A stretch of DNA of 64,000 nt, taken from Planctomycetota bacterium (GTDB lineage Bacteria > Planctomycetota > Planctomycetia > Planctomycetales > Planctomycetaceae). Both the position numbers and the translations under genes were made by a program. The DNA is taken from positions 1-64,000 of the forward strand of contig JAURQH010000047.1 in the NCBI GenBank assembly GCA_030836185.1, read 5' to 3'. The notes under the pieces were generated by a model, which was given only the letters and a program-made list of their open reading frames with translations, was not told the DNA's origin and made no database searches. This document shows, in pieces, positions 18,821 to 29,486 of this stretch (within the stretch, counting starts at the first letter, position 1; each line of letters begins with the position of its first letter).

Positions 18821-19570
18821 ATGGCCATAAAAAATTGGATTCGTAATCTCGCCCATAAACTTGGTTACGAAATTACTGCGCGCAATCTCCTGCGGTCATA
18901 CAACATACGTCGTAGTGCTTTTTTACGAGATACCGAGATTACCGTGATTCTCGATGTCGGGGCCAACACGGGACAGTATGGCAAAAGGATCTGGGATGAC
19001 GGTTTTTCGGGACGAATGATTTCTTTTGAACCGATATCCACAGAGTTCCAATCGCTGTCAGACGCCGCCGCAAAACACTCGCGGTGGGAGGTCCATCAGA
19101 TAGCGTTGGGTGACCAGACGGGAACCGGTGAAATCCAGGTGACCGACTTCTCTCCCGCCAGTTCATTACTCAAGCCGACCGGATTGCTCGAAACTGATCT
19201 TTGGCATCCGCAAAAATCTGAAACGATCCAAATCAAAAAGTTGGACGACGTTGCCTCTGATTTGCTCTCACCGAATGATCGTGTTTGCTTGAAACTCGAT
19301 GTTCAGGGATTTGAAGACCGCGTACTCAAGGGAGCCTCTCAAACACTCTCTCAAGTCCAGATGCTGGAACTTGAACTCTATGCGCAAGAGATGTATGAGG
19401 GAGAGATGTTGCTGGTCGATATGCTCCAATGGATGGATGAACTCGGCTTTATGCTCGTTTCTGTAGATGATGCTTATATCTGTCCGCATACCGGTCGAGT
19501 ATTTCAATACGACGGTATTTTTCTGCGCAAGAGTGCGCAAACGGTCGATCATACTGCGTCAAAAGAGTGA
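18821..19570 (+). CDS. FkbM family SAM-dependent methyltransferase
   Basis: 249 residues from the ATG at 18821 (a TTG at 18809 is the alternative). The FkbM signature is clear: VILDVGANTGQYG as SAM motif I, ISFEPI as motif II, and CLKLDVQGFEDRVLKGA near the catalytic face. FkbM enzymes O-methylate sugars, antibiotics or lipids. There are no glycosyltransferases nearby, so the substrate is open. It is divergent from the TraB-like gene. Confidence 0.88.
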   Translation: MAIKNWIRNLAHKLGYEITARNLLRSYNIRRSAFLRDTEITVILDVGANTGQYGKRIWDDGFSGRMISFEPISTEFQSLSDAAAKHSRWEVHQIALGDQTGTGEIQVTDFSPASSLLKPTGLLETDLWHPQKSETIQIKKLDDVASDLLSPNDRVCLKLDVQGFEDRVLKGASQTLSQVQMLELELYAQEMYEGEMLLVDMLQWMDELGFMLVSVDDAYICPHTGRVFQYDGIFLRKSAQTVDHTASKE

Positions 19571-19658
19571 TCAATTCGGTAATCCTCAAATGACCGCTTG
19601 CGATCATGGGAAGGAAGCCGATAATGGAGATCCTGATTCACTCACTGGATGATGCCGG

Positions 19659-22448
19659 ATGCCCATCACACGGACGTTTCTCGATTGGTCTCGACCTGCG
19701 CTGGTCGCATTATGCGATCATTTGCTCAGCCAACATATCCACGCAGAAACTGTCGATCTTTCCAACTTCCTGATGGTCGTGGCGGGGGGACGAGCCGGGC
19801 GGCGATTGCAGGAATTATTGGTGACGATGGCTGATGAACGCGGGTTAATTCTCGTACCGCCAGAAGTGGTCACGCTGGGAGCAGTCCCTGAACGTCTTTA
19901 TGTCCAGCAAAAACCTTTCGCCGATGATCTAACGCAACTCCTCGCTTGGATCCGTGCATTGCGAGAGTTTGATCGAGACCGCTTGCACCCGTTTTTTCCC
20001 AACCTGCCCGATGATGACAGCTTCATCGCCTGGAAACCGTTCTCAGAAATCTTGTCGAGTTTGCATCGTGAGTTGGCTGCCGACAACTTGGACTTCGGAG
20101 ATGTGATCTCCAAAGGAAGTCAACTGGAAAACTTTCCAGAAGCTGCCCGCTGGAACGTGTTGAGAGAGATTCAGGAAAACTACCTCCACATTCTGGACGG
20201 ACTATCTGTCTGGGACAAGCAGACCGCGAGGCTCTTCGCGATCAAATATCAGGAGTGTGAGACCTCACGAAATATTGTCCTCGTGGGGACGGTCGATATG
20301 AACGGAACCACCCGGGAAATGATCGACCAAGTGCAAGACCAGGTCGAGTCAATTGTCTTCGCACCGCCAGACATGTCGCAACGATTCGACGAACATGGAT
20401 GCCTGAAACCAAACGCCTGGCTGCACGCAGTGAGTGACATTACCGACGACCAAATTCATATCGTAGATAAGCCCGGCGATCAAGCAGATGAAGTTCTCCG
20501 CGCCTTAAGTCAGTTGGAAGGTCAATTTTCAGGCGAGGAAATCATCATCGGAGTCCCGGATGAGACACTGGTTCCGGTCATCGAACAACGCATCAAGTCT
20601 GCTGGGTTGGAAAGCCGATATGGTGTTGGTCGAACGGTTGAACAATCGTTGGCTGCAAAACTGTTGTTGCAATTGGCAGAGTGGTTGGATGAAGAAACCG
20701 TGGTTGCGTTTCAGAATTTGTTACGTCATCCGGCCATCGAACTCTATCTCCAAAATCTGGAGATAGAAAAAGATTGGTTGACCGAGCTCGATCAGTATCG
20801 AAACAAGCATTTACCCTTCAAAGTGAGTTCGCAGTGGTTGGGAAAAGAAGATCAACGACAAACCATCGAAGACGCACATTCTGCAATTTCTCAACTGATT
20901 GGTGACTGGAAGTTTCAACAACGACTATTACCCGAGTGGTCTGTTCCTGTCGTCCACATCCTGTCGACGTTATTTGATGGAGCCGATTTTTCTGCGGCCG
21001 AACGAAAGGACTGGTCCGTCATCACGGACTCCATCCAGACGGCATTACAGAAATTTGCCGATGTTCCCGAACGGCTGATTCCGTTGATCAGCGGTGCTGA
21101 TTTTCTGCGATTGTTACATGGAGAGATCTCCAAGTCGGAAATTCCTCCCGAGAGTTCGCCCGAGTCCCTCGAAATTCTGGGTTGGCTGGAATTGCCTTGG
21201 GACGATGCACCGGCACTCATTGTGACGGGCATGAATGAAACATTCGTGCCTTCCTCTCAAAACGGCGATTTGTTTCTGCCAAATCGGTTGCGGCAGGTTT
21301 TGGAACTGGAAGACAATCAGCGTCGCGCGGCCCGCGATGCCTATGCCCTGAGTATCATGGCCGCATGTCGAAGCCATTTGATATTAATCGCCGGTCAAAT
21401 GTCGTCCCGCAACGATCCTCTAGTTCCCAGTCGGTTTCTGTTTGGGGACTCTCCTGAAATCAACGTCCAGCGAACCTTGCAATTCTTCGGAGATGAAACG
21501 ATTGACAGACCGGTGACTCCTGGGCGATTGAAGCCGGGGAAAATGACTGCCGATTTCAAACCACCTCGTTTGGAAGAATTTGTTTCTCAAATCGAATCGA
21601 TGCGCGTGACCGAATTTCGGGATTACATCCAATGTCCTTATCGATATTTTCTCAAACATCGACTCGAACTTAAATCAGTCATTCCCAGGGGAGAGGAACT
21701 GGATGGTGGTGCTTTTGGTAGTGTTTTACATGAGGTATTGGAACAATTTGGGCGCGATATCGACTTACGTGATGAGACGAATGTCGAGAAAATCGGAGCG
21801 TTTTTAAATCATTCACTGAATGGTGTCATGGAAGCATTTTATGGGAAAGACCCCGAACCGGCGATTCGTATTCAGAAAGAACGCATGCGAGCACGTTTGC
21901 AAATGTTTGCTGAGTGGCAGTCTGCGTGGAGTGCCGAGGGTTGGCGAATTGAACACGTGGAAGAAGGCGTCACGAGAGAGCATGAATCGGAGTTTGAGGT
22001 GGATGGTCGTCCCATTTTGTTGAGAGGACGGATTGATCGTATTGACGTCCATCAATCTTCGGGCGAGGTGATGGTGTTTGACTACAAAACCAGTGACACC
22101 GGAAAAACACCTGAAAAGACCCACTATCAAAAGAAGAAAGAGGAGTGGATCGATCTGCAACTTCCCCTCTATCGGCATTTGGTCAAATCATTGGGGATCA
22201 ATTCGGAAGTGGGGTTGGCCTACATCAACCTTCCCAAAAAATTGGACGACGTAACTCACCAACAAGCAAGCTGGGATGCAGAAATGCTTGAGTCGGCCGA
22301 TGAATCAGCGCGTCAAATTGTGCGAGCCATCCGCGACAACATCTTCTGGCCTCCCAGTGACGACGGTGGATTGATGCGAGAGTTTGCTGAAATTTGTCTC
22401 GAAACGACAATCCTGGAAGAAGATGCCGAGGAGGGATTCGAGCGATGA
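19659..22448 (+). CDS. addB: AddB-like subunit of the AddAB helicase-nuclease
   Basis: 929 residues. The N-terminal part is an inactivated UvrD-like helicase fold, with FLMVVAGGRAGRRLQELL in place of a good P-loop. The C-terminal quarter holds a RecB-type PD-(D/E)XK nuclease: GSVLHEVLEQFG, a metal site in MVFDYKTSD, and QLPLYRHLV. AddB pairs with AddA to resect double-strand breaks and load RecA. The first iron-sulphur cysteine is present in YIQCPYRYF, but the three C-terminal cysteines of classical AddB are missing; the end has one Cys in EICLETT. The stop overlaps the addA start by four bases (ATGA), a tight operon. Clearly AddB-like, though shorter than the Bacillus protein. Confidence 0.85.
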   Translation: MPITRTFLDWSRPALVALCDHLLSQHIHAETVDLSNFLMVVAGGRAGRRLQELLVTMADERGLILVPPEVVTLGAVPERLYVQQKPFADDLTQLLAWIRALREFDRDRLHPFFPNLPDDDSFIAWKPFSEILSSLHRELAADNLDFGDVISKGSQLENFPEAARWNVLREIQENYLHILDGLSVWDKQTARLFAIKYQECETSRNIVLVGTVDMNGTTREMIDQVQDQVESIVFAPPDMSQRFDEHGCLKPNAWLHAVSDITDDQIHIVDKPGDQADEVLRALSQLEGQFSGEEIIIGVPDETLVPVIEQRIKSAGLESRYGVGRTVEQSLAAKLLLQLAEWLDEETVVAFQNLLRHPAIELYLQNLEIEKDWLTELDQYRNKHLPFKVSSQWLGKEDQRQTIEDAHSAISQLIGDWKFQQRLLPEWSVPVVHILSTLFDGADFSAAERKDWSVITDSIQTALQKFADVPERLIPLISGADFLRLLHGEISKSEIPPESSPESLEILGWLELPWDDAPALIVTGMNETFVPSSQNGDLFLPNRLRQVLELEDNQRRAARDAYALSIMAACRSHLILIAGQMSSRNDPLVPSRFLFGDSPEINVQRTLQFFGDETIDRPVTPGRLKPGKMTADFKPPRLEEFVSQIESMRVTEFRDYIQCPYRYFLKHRLELKSVIPRGEELDGGAFGSVLHEVLEQFGRDIDLRDETNVEKIGAFLNHSLNGVMEAFYGKDPEPAIRIQKERMRARLQMFAEWQSAWSAEGWRIEHVEEGVTREHESEFEVDGRPILLRGRIDRIDVHQSSGEVMVFDYKTSDTGKTPEKTHYQKKKEEWIDLQLPLYRHLVKSLGINSEVGLAYINLPKKLDDVTHQQASWDAEMLESADESARQIVRAIRDNIFWPPSDDGGLMREFAEICLETTILEEDAEEGFER

Positions 22449-25400
22449 ACGAACTCTCTCAGCGATTCCCGGACACCGTCATTCGTGCGTCTGCCGGTAC
22501 GGGTAAGACATTCCAACTCTCGAATCGTTACCTGGGTTTACTTCACAGCAACCAACCTCCAGAACAAATTCTGGCAAGCACCTTTGCTCGCAAAGCGGCA
22601 GGAGAAATTCTTGAACGGGTGATGAATCGTTTGGCAGAGGCGGCAGATAATGACAGCGAACGTCAGAAACTGGCCAACTTTCTGCACGCCCCAGATTTGA
22701 CGCAGGAGCGTTGTGCGTTATTGCTGTCCCATCTTGTGCAACATTTGCATCAACTGCGTGTGGGGACTCTCGACGCGTTCTTCGTACAGACGGCTGGCAA
22801 CTTTGCCCTCGAATTTGGGCTGCCGGGTGGTTGGACGATCCTCGAAGATCTTGATGACCGCCAACTACGCATCGAAGCGTTACGCATGATGTTAAGGCAG
22901 CGGTCGAAGTCGTGGGATGAATTAACCACGCTGATTGGTTTGTTGCAAAAAGGGGAGAGTGCTCGCGATGTGATCGATAGTCTGCTCTCGACGATTGATG
23001 ACTTCTATGCCTTGTTTCAGGAAACAGAATCTCAAGCCTGGCTCGGGCAACCGAAGTTGCCAACCTTGCCGGTCGAGCAGTTGGCATTACATCTGGTTGA
23101 TTTTCTTGACGCGCAATTACCAACAGACAAACGATTTGCCAAAGCCCACGAGAAGGCGATTACGTTAGCGCAACGTGAAGATTGGGAAACATTTCTGACA
23201 GCAGGCCTCGCCAAAGCCATTATGACCGAAACGAATGCCTACTATAAAAAACCACTCTCGCCAGAATTGATTGCCGTGTATGAGCCGTTGGTTGCCCATG
23301 CGCGGGGTGAGGTGGTCAATAAAATCATCTATCAAACCGAGGCAACCTATCATCTCTTGGAATCGTTTCATGGCTGTTATCACCCGCTGAAACTGAAACG
23401 TCGCGGTTTGCGATTTGAAGACATCACCCGAACTCTGGCAGAAAACTTACCCAAAACGGAGTTACAACATGTCGAGTTTCGGCTCGATTCTTCATTACAT
23501 CATTTATTATTGGATGAATTTCAGGACACCTCCTTGCTTCAATGGCAGGTGATTCAATTGTTTGCACGTGAGGTGAACAACAAACCCGAGAAGACGTTCT
23601 TCTGTGTGGGGGATGTGAAGCAGGCGATTTATGGTTGGCGGGGTGGCATCTCGGAGATCTTCGATAAAGTCGCCAGTGAGCTGAAAGACATTCAGGATGA
23701 AAAGCTTACGGAAAGCCGACGTTCTGCACCGGTGATTATGGACGTTGTTAATGAAGTCTTTTCGTCACTCAACTCGAATCCGTCGCTCGAAAGCGATCCC
23801 GATGTCAGGCACACATGGACAAATCGTTTTAAGCTCCACGACACATTTCATCAGGAGTATCAGGGGTACTTTCAGTTAGAGACCTATCCCGTTGATGATG
23901 AGGATAAAGCCGACAAATGGCAAAAAGCGCGGTTTGCTGCGGAGAAAGTGGCCACGTTACATCGCGACCATCCGGGTTGCACGATTGGAGTCTTAACGAG
24001 GACCAACCAAACCGTTGGTCGCATCATTCATTATTTGCGAAACCCTGTCGGTGATCGAGAGCCTGTCTTTGCGAGTGAAGAAGGAGGAAACCCGCTAACC
24101 GACGCGGCAGCCGTCATCTACATTTTGTCACTGATGAAAATGGCCGCTCATCCGGGAGACTTGATCGCACGATTTAATGTGATTCATTCCCCATTAGCAG
24201 ACGTGATCAATTACAAAAACCATCGCAGTGACTCAACGGCACGAGCGATTGCCTCCCGAATACGTCGACAACTTCTACAAGAAGGGTACGGCCCGACGAT
24301 TGATAGTTGGGTTCGCGAGTTGGCCCCACATTGTGATCGACGGGAGTTGGATCGTTTATTGCAACTCGTCGAATTGGCGTGGGAATATGAATCGCGGGCG
24401 ACTCTCAATCCTGCTGATTTTGTGACATACGTGGAAGAAACGAAAGTCGAATCTCCGTCGTCGGCCGATGTCCGTGTGATGACCGTGCATCAATCGAAAG
24501 GCCTGCAATTCGATCTAGTGGTGTTACCCGAATTGGATGGCAATATTGTCTCTGGACGCGATAAATACATTGTGGAACGTGTTGAGCCGACCGCTCCGGT
24601 CTCGCGAGTGACACGCTATTTCAGTAAAGACTTACTGCCGTTGATGCCCGACGAATTACAAACCATGCACGCACAACACCGGGCACGCACGATTAACGAA
24701 GCACTCTGCTTGTTGTACGTGGCAATGACACGAGCCGTACATGCCTTGCATGTGATTGTCGATTCGAAACAGAAACCAGAATCATTGCGAGCATCGACGA
24801 TCATGGTGAATTCTCTATCAGAGGAGGCTCTCGAACCGGCAACGACTCTCCGAGAGATTGGTCAAGCCGATTGGTACGAACATCACCAAGCCAAATTCGA
24901 CGAACGCCGACCAGAACAAGTCACTCATGAGACACAAACAACGAAACCGATTCAGCTTGCTGATGCTGGAAAACGCAGGCGTCGCAACCTGGAACTCGTC
25001 AAACCATCCGCACACGAAACAGGAGTCGTGTCGATGTCGCAACTATTGGAACCTACAAAGTCACTCGAACGAGCACGCGGATCTTTGATTCACGCTTGGC
25101 TAGAACTCATTCGCTGGCTGGATGAGGGACTTCCCGAGGATCGGGAACTGTTAAAAATTGCGGGACAGTTTGCTCGACCCGGCCTAGAGATCAATAGTGA
25201 GTTAAACTGGTTCAAAAAAACACTCGAAGCTCCCAGCATGCTTCAAGAGTTAGAGTCGAATCAATATCGGTCTCAGGTCTCATCGGAACTGTTTCCCGAT
25301 TTGGCATCGGAACTGATTGACGGATCGATCGAACTGAAAGTTCAACAGGAACGCCGCATTGTTTATCGCACCGATACCGAAATGATTAACGGCATCGTGG

Positions 25401-25627
25401 ATCGTGTCGTCTTGTATCAACAAGATGGAAAAGTCATTGCCGCCGATGTGATCGATTACAAAACCGACTCGGCAACTACAACCGAAGACATTGAACGCTT
25501 GAAAACGATCTATCGCCCGCAACTCGAAAAATACGGGCGGGCGATGCAGACCCTCTACAAACTCGACGAGGACCGAGTCGTCATCCGATTGGGTTTGATT
25601 TCAGCCCGCGAATTCTGTCGCCTTTAG
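22445..25627 (+). CDS. addA: AddA-like UvrD/RecB helicase-nuclease subunit
   Basis: 1060 residues, ATG at 22445 within the addB stop. SF1A helicase motifs in order: RASAGTGKTF (Walker A), a TFARKAAGEI segment (Ia), LLLDEFQDTS (Walker B/II), VGDVKQAIYGWRGG (III), TVHQSKGLQFD (V) and LLYVAMTRA (VI). The C-terminus has a RecB-like nuclease with AADVIDYKTDSA and YRPQLEKYGRAM. Together with AddB it forms the end-resection machine. The gene ends at 25627 and its stop overlaps by four bases the stop of the convergent ccsBA-like gene, so there is no room for a terminator between them. Confidence 0.93.
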   Translation: MNELSQRFPDTVIRASAGTGKTFQLSNRYLGLLHSNQPPEQILASTFARKAAGEILERVMNRLAEAADNDSERQKLANFLHAPDLTQERCALLLSHLVQHLHQLRVGTLDAFFVQTAGNFALEFGLPGGWTILEDLDDRQLRIEALRMMLRQRSKSWDELTTLIGLLQKGESARDVIDSLLSTIDDFYALFQETESQAWLGQPKLPTLPVEQLALHLVDFLDAQLPTDKRFAKAHEKAITLAQREDWETFLTAGLAKAIMTETNAYYKKPLSPELIAVYEPLVAHARGEVVNKIIYQTEATYHLLESFHGCYHPLKLKRRGLRFEDITRTLAENLPKTELQHVEFRLDSSLHHLLLDEFQDTSLLQWQVIQLFAREVNNKPEKTFFCVGDVKQAIYGWRGGISEIFDKVASELKDIQDEKLTESRRSAPVIMDVVNEVFSSLNSNPSLESDPDVRHTWTNRFKLHDTFHQEYQGYFQLETYPVDDEDKADKWQKARFAAEKVATLHRDHPGCTIGVLTRTNQTVGRIIHYLRNPVGDREPVFASEEGGNPLTDAAAVIYILSLMKMAAHPGDLIARFNVIHSPLADVINYKNHRSDSTARAIASRIRRQLLQEGYGPTIDSWVRELAPHCDRRELDRLLQLVELAWEYESRATLNPADFVTYVEETKVESPSSADVRVMTVHQSKGLQFDLVVLPELDGNIVSGRDKYIVERVEPTAPVSRVTRYFSKDLLPLMPDELQTMHAQHRARTINEALCLLYVAMTRAVHALHVIVDSKQKPESLRASTIMVNSLSEEALEPATTLREIGQADWYEHHQAKFDERRPEQVTHETQTTKPIQLADAGKRRRRNLELVKPSAHETGVVSMSQLLEPTKSLERARGSLIHAWLELIRWLDEGLPEDRELLKIAGQFARPGLEINSELNWFKKTLEAPSMLQELESNQYRSQVSSELFPDLASELIDGSIELKVQQERRIVYRTDTEMINGIVDRVVLYQQDGKVIAADVIDYKTDSATTTEDIERLKTIYRPQLEKYGRAMQTLYKLDEDRVVIRLGLISAREFCRL

Positions 25628-28600
25628 CCTGCTGTGGGCTGGTCATGGCGTTTGAAGCTCCACCAGTATTTGAGCGGAACGAAGGCCGCCACGGCAATGA
25701 TCGCGGTTTGAATAATGCAGAATGTTCCCAGCACCATCAGAACTCCATCTGTGAAACCGTATGAGTGCAGGCCCACTCCCAATTCATTCACGCCGAACCA
25801 TGACCAGGCGGTTGCCATGTTGCCACCCATCGCCAGGCAAGCCAGTCCACGATCTTTGACCAATCCACCCCACCGTGCGTGCAGGACCAGTGCATTCCAG
25901 AGCACAATAATCAATGCACCATTCTCTTTGGGATCCCAGCCCCAGAAGCGTCCCCAAGAATCATCGGCCCAAAGACCGCCGAGAACCGTTCCGACAAAAC
26001 TGAAGAAGATCGAGAAGCAGAGGATGCCGTAAATCATGCGGGTTAGATCACGAGCGAATGGTTTACTAAGAGTCGGCGTGAGAAAACCGCGCACAAAGTA
26101 GGCAATCCCCAGGAAGCCCGCCAAAAAGGTCGTCGCATAACCGAACGTAATGCAAACTACGTGTATCGCGAGCCAGAATTGTGTATCCAAGACCGCTTGC
26201 AACACACCGATGGTGTCCCCACCGATGGCCAGAAACTGAGCAATGAGCAGAGTCCCGAAACTCATGGCCGATGAAATCACAACGGCGATCCCAATCGGAT
26301 AGAGCCATTCGAGTAACAGGCCGAGTGCGATGGCTCCCCATCCAATAAAGATTGCCGAGGAATACAAATTCGTCACGGGAGGTCGCCCAGAGATATAAAT
26401 CCGCGAGACCAAGCCGTAAGTATGAACGACGAGCAGGAAAACGGTAATCCAGAAGGCCGCTTTGCGGAACGGCTCCGACCAGCCAATCCAAGAGAACAGA
26501 CCTAACATGAACGCGAAAATCGAGATGACGGCTGCATAATAGTAGAGCTCTGTGTGATTGAAATAGGCTTCGTAGGCGATACGTGATTTGTCCATGCCGG
26601 GAGGAGGCGAGTCATGCAGATAACCGAGATAGCCGGCAACCGCCTTGTTGAAGTCTTTGGGGTCGTCCTCGACATATGCTGTGCGAATTTTTGAAAACAG
26701 AACAGCCAACCGATTTGCATCTTTTGGCTCTTGTGGCTTATCTTCCAAAAAGCCTCTTTGATAGAGGGCATCTTCGAAGATAAAGAGTCGCGGTGAGATT
26801 TCTGGGATCAATTTTTCAGAAGGGTACGGGAGCCAATTTCCAGCGTATTCAGGATCGTCCGTCTTTTGTCCGCTGGAGATTTCGGGAATCAATAATGGAA
26901 CTTGGCTGGCAATTAAATCTTTTTCGTAGCTTTGCTTGATGCGAATCGCTTCGACCACGCGAGCCATTCCCTCTTGCGGAGATTGCGAAGCGTCTTCCAG
27001 ATCGGGCATCACTTGATCGGCAGATAATGGGATGAATCCGTCACGAATGGTGTGATAAGTTTTGAATTTCGTGAAGAGTTCTTCGAGTTTTAGATCCATC
27101 ACACTCAATTCACCCTCTTTTTTCCCCTGCTTGATCGCCTGGAGATTCTGCAGGTGCTCGAGCATTTTGGGGATCTGGGGTCTGAGTTCGTTGTACGAAT
27201 ATAGAAACCCTTTCCTCTTCTCTAAATCGAAGAATTTTTGGACTTCCAGATTCTCGACATAGATGACCTCATATCCATCGGCTTGTGTTCCGAATTGAGA
27301 GGGTTCTGCTGAATCCTCGTCAGGAATCACCGGAATCATCAAATCGAGTAGAAACTGGATGGCCGGTTGTTTGTTTTCGTTAAAATCTTCGAACTCGACT
27401 TTTTTGGATAAAAAGCGAAGTGTGTTCCGTGCGACCGAGTCGAGCGGTTTCAGACGGCCCTGTTCGCGAACGGGGATCTGCCCCAAGGCATACAGATTGA
27501 ATTCTCCGTCTTCGGTTTTGGGAGCGGGGAGTTTGCCTCCCAGATAAAACGCCATCATGACGGTCATCACCATCGGGAACCAAACGGCAACTTTGGAAGG
27601 AGAGTCGGGATCGGCGAGAGCCGGTTTCGTCGTCACTTTCTGATTGGGTTCTTCGCCTTCAGTAAAGACCACATTTTCAGGTTCTTCTCGATTTCGTCGG
27701 TTAAGGAAGCGAGCAAGCGTCATCAAGAATTGCGCCAGCATGCCAACTCCCACGATGGCACACGACACATACGGCACCATCCATCCGGTGTTTGTCACCA
27801 CAGACAAAGTTGTGGAATCGGGGCCGTCAGGGTCATCCAGCATGCCCGATTGGTAGAATGTCTCGCCGCCGTATCGTAGCGGGTTGTTCATCCAGATTTT
27901 GGCTTCGAGATTGTTATCCGTTTCTGAATCTTTCAAAACAATTTGAGAGGAATAATCTCGGGGCGTCGTTGTACCTTCGTAGTTAATTTGCTGAGCGTCA
28001 TCGAGATAGACCGAGTAGGGTTTGTAGAGTCGCTTGAATCGTAGAAAGACCTGGTACTCATCGTCGCCTACCGTGATTGATTCTCCCTGATCCATCGAAG
28101 CGGGTTGGATCGCTAACAGATTCTGACTGATGATTTTGTCGGGATTCCCTTTTTCAAAAAAGGTCACATAGGCCGATGGTTGATCGACTTGTTCGCTGCT
28201 GCTTACGCCGGTTGCAGAACCAATAGGATCAGGAGCGAACTCTTTCCCGAACCCTCCGGTGACTTTTTTCTGATCGGCGCCGGAAGCCCGTTTGAGCCGC
28301 GCGTTGGGAATGTATTCGTCAATCCGAATGTCGAACGGCAATTCTTCATGAGAGATGATGGGGTCGTCGGGATTTTCTTCCGGATAATACTCTTTCAAAA
28401 TCCCCCCTGGAACCACCGTCACCTGATCTTCATCGTCGTTGAGTGGCTTCGTGACTGCTAATTCAAATTTGCGAATGTCGCGAGCGAAGTTGACTGTTTC
28501 ACCTTCCACAATATGCATCTGAGCTTCTTCTGCCGCGACACCAACGAGGACTTCATAAAACATCATGAGCCCGATACCGCCATGAAGAAGTACAATCCCT

Positions 28601-29430
28601 GCACGTTTGCGGAAGACAATCATACAGCCCACCAACAACACGACTCCCGCGAAGGTTCCTTTGACGAGTTGCCAGACGATGCGCATTCCGGAATCGTCGA
28701 TAGGGACTTCTGACCCACTCCAGAACATCCAAACAAACAATGGAAACAAAACAGCGATGCCCAAGCCCATCAGTGAGCGATGCGATTTCTTATTTGGGTC
28801 GGCGTTCACAATGCCATAGACCAAAATTCCGATGAGGGCCAAGAGCGAGAACTGCATCCCTCGCCAGAGCATATTCCAGGAGACCTGATAATCAGTCTGC
28901 ACATCTTTCCCGCTACCGCTCATAATGACGGCCCAAGTCACAAACATTCCGAATGCCAACACACCAAGACCGATCCAGAGTCGAGAGCCTTTGGCTTGTG
29001 TCTTGAAGCGAACCGTGTGGGCGGCAAACAAATTCAGTGCCATGACCAAACCGATTAACCAGCCTTTCGGGAAAGGAAAGGATCCCGATACCTCTATAGG
29101 ACTGCCGGTAAATGCGGGCGGGAAAAAGATTTGCAAGGGAACTTTGACAAAGAACTGTTCGGGGTGAAGAAAAGGAGCTGAATCCGTAATAACTTTGCTG
29201 AAATCGACGCGAAAATAAACATCGATCACAGCCCAAATGTCACTGGAGACTTGGGCCAGAGTTCCAAACAACACAATCAAAATTGACAGCGCAAACAACA
29301 CCACGGTCAATTTAAGCGACGCCAAGGGGCGCAGAATCGAATTAATCAAATGACCAAAATCCTGCTGTGCTTCTTTTTTGGGAAGCGGCTGCCCGGCGTT
29401 ATTTTCGAGTGTCGGTGTTTGAGTGGCCAT
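25624..29430 (-). CDS. Fused ResB-CcsA cytochrome c biogenesis protein (system II), 1268 aa
   Basis: System II cytochrome c maturation protein, which carries haem across the membrane and joins it to apocytochromes. The N-terminal half is ResB-like: membrane helices near SLKLTVVLFALSILIVLFG, and a large outside loop before a helix at MVPYVSCAIVGVGML. The C-terminal half is CcsA: helices and the tryptophan-rich haem motif WGRFWGWDPKENG at about residue 1165, with membrane histidines. Between them lies a ~400-residue region opening with GRLKPLDSVARNTLRFLS, a feature of fused planctomycete and Bacteroidetes proteins. It serves the many CxxCH proteins such as those starting at 7030 and 449. It probably shares an operon with the lipoprotein at 29487 (56-base gap). 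Confidence 0.92.
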   Translation of the reverse strand: MATQTPTLENNAGQPLPKKEAQQDFGHLINSILRPLASLKLTVVLFALSILIVLFGTLAQVSSDIWAVIDVYFRVDFSKVITDSAPFLHPEQFFVKVPLQIFFPPAFTGSPIEVSGSFPFPKGWLIGLVMALNLFAAHTVRFKTQAKGSRLWIGLGVLAFGMFVTWAVIMSGSGKDVQTDYQVSWNMLWRGMQFSLLALIGILVYGIVNADPNKKSHRSLMGLGIAVLFPLFVWMFWSGSEVPIDDSGMRIVWQLVKGTFAGVVLLVGCMIVFRKRAGIVLLHGGIGLMMFYEVLVGVAAEEAQMHIVEGETVNFARDIRKFELAVTKPLNDDEDQVTVVPGGILKEYYPEENPDDPIISHEELPFDIRIDEYIPNARLKRASGADQKKVTGGFGKEFAPDPIGSATGVSSSEQVDQPSAYVTFFEKGNPDKIISQNLLAIQPASMDQGESITVGDDEYQVFLRFKRLYKPYSVYLDDAQQINYEGTTTPRDYSSQIVLKDSETDNNLEAKIWMNNPLRYGGETFYQSGMLDDPDGPDSTTLSVVTNTGWMVPYVSCAIVGVGMLAQFLMTLARFLNRRNREEPENVVFTEGEEPNQKVTTKPALADPDSPSKVAVWFPMVMTVMMAFYLGGKLPAPKTEDGEFNLYALGQIPVREQGRLKPLDSVARNTLRFLSKKVEFEDFNENKQPAIQFLLDLMIPVIPDEDSAEPSQFGTQADGYEVIYVENLEVQKFFDLEKRKGFLYSYNELRPQIPKMLEHLQNLQAIKQGKKEGELSVMDLKLEELFTKFKTYHTIRDGFIPLSADQVMPDLEDASQSPQEGMARVVEAIRIKQSYEKDLIASQVPLLIPEISSGQKTDDPEYAGNWLPYPSEKLIPEISPRLFIFEDALYQRGFLEDKPQEPKDANRLAVLFSKIRTAYVEDDPKDFNKAVAGYLGYLHDSPPPGMDKSRIAYEAYFNHTELYYYAAVISIFAFMLGLFSWIGWSEPFRKAAFWITVFLLVVHTYGLVSRIYISGRPPVTNLYSSAIFIGWGAIALGLLLEWLYPIGIAVVISSAMSFGTLLIAQFLAIGGDTIGVLQAVLDTQFWLAIHVVCITFGYATTFLAGFLGIAYFVRGFLTPTLSKPFARDLTRMIYGILCFSIFFSFVGTVLGGLWADDSWGRFWGWDPKENGALIIVLWNALVLHARWGGLVKDRGLACLAMGGNMATAWSWFGVNELGVGLHSYGFTDGVLMVLGTFCIIQTAIIAVAAFVPLKYWWSFKRHDQPTAG

Positions 29431-29486
29431 GATTGCCCCGCGATCTCTAGTGGTGTGTGTTTGAAAATCTCTGGTAAGCAGGATCG

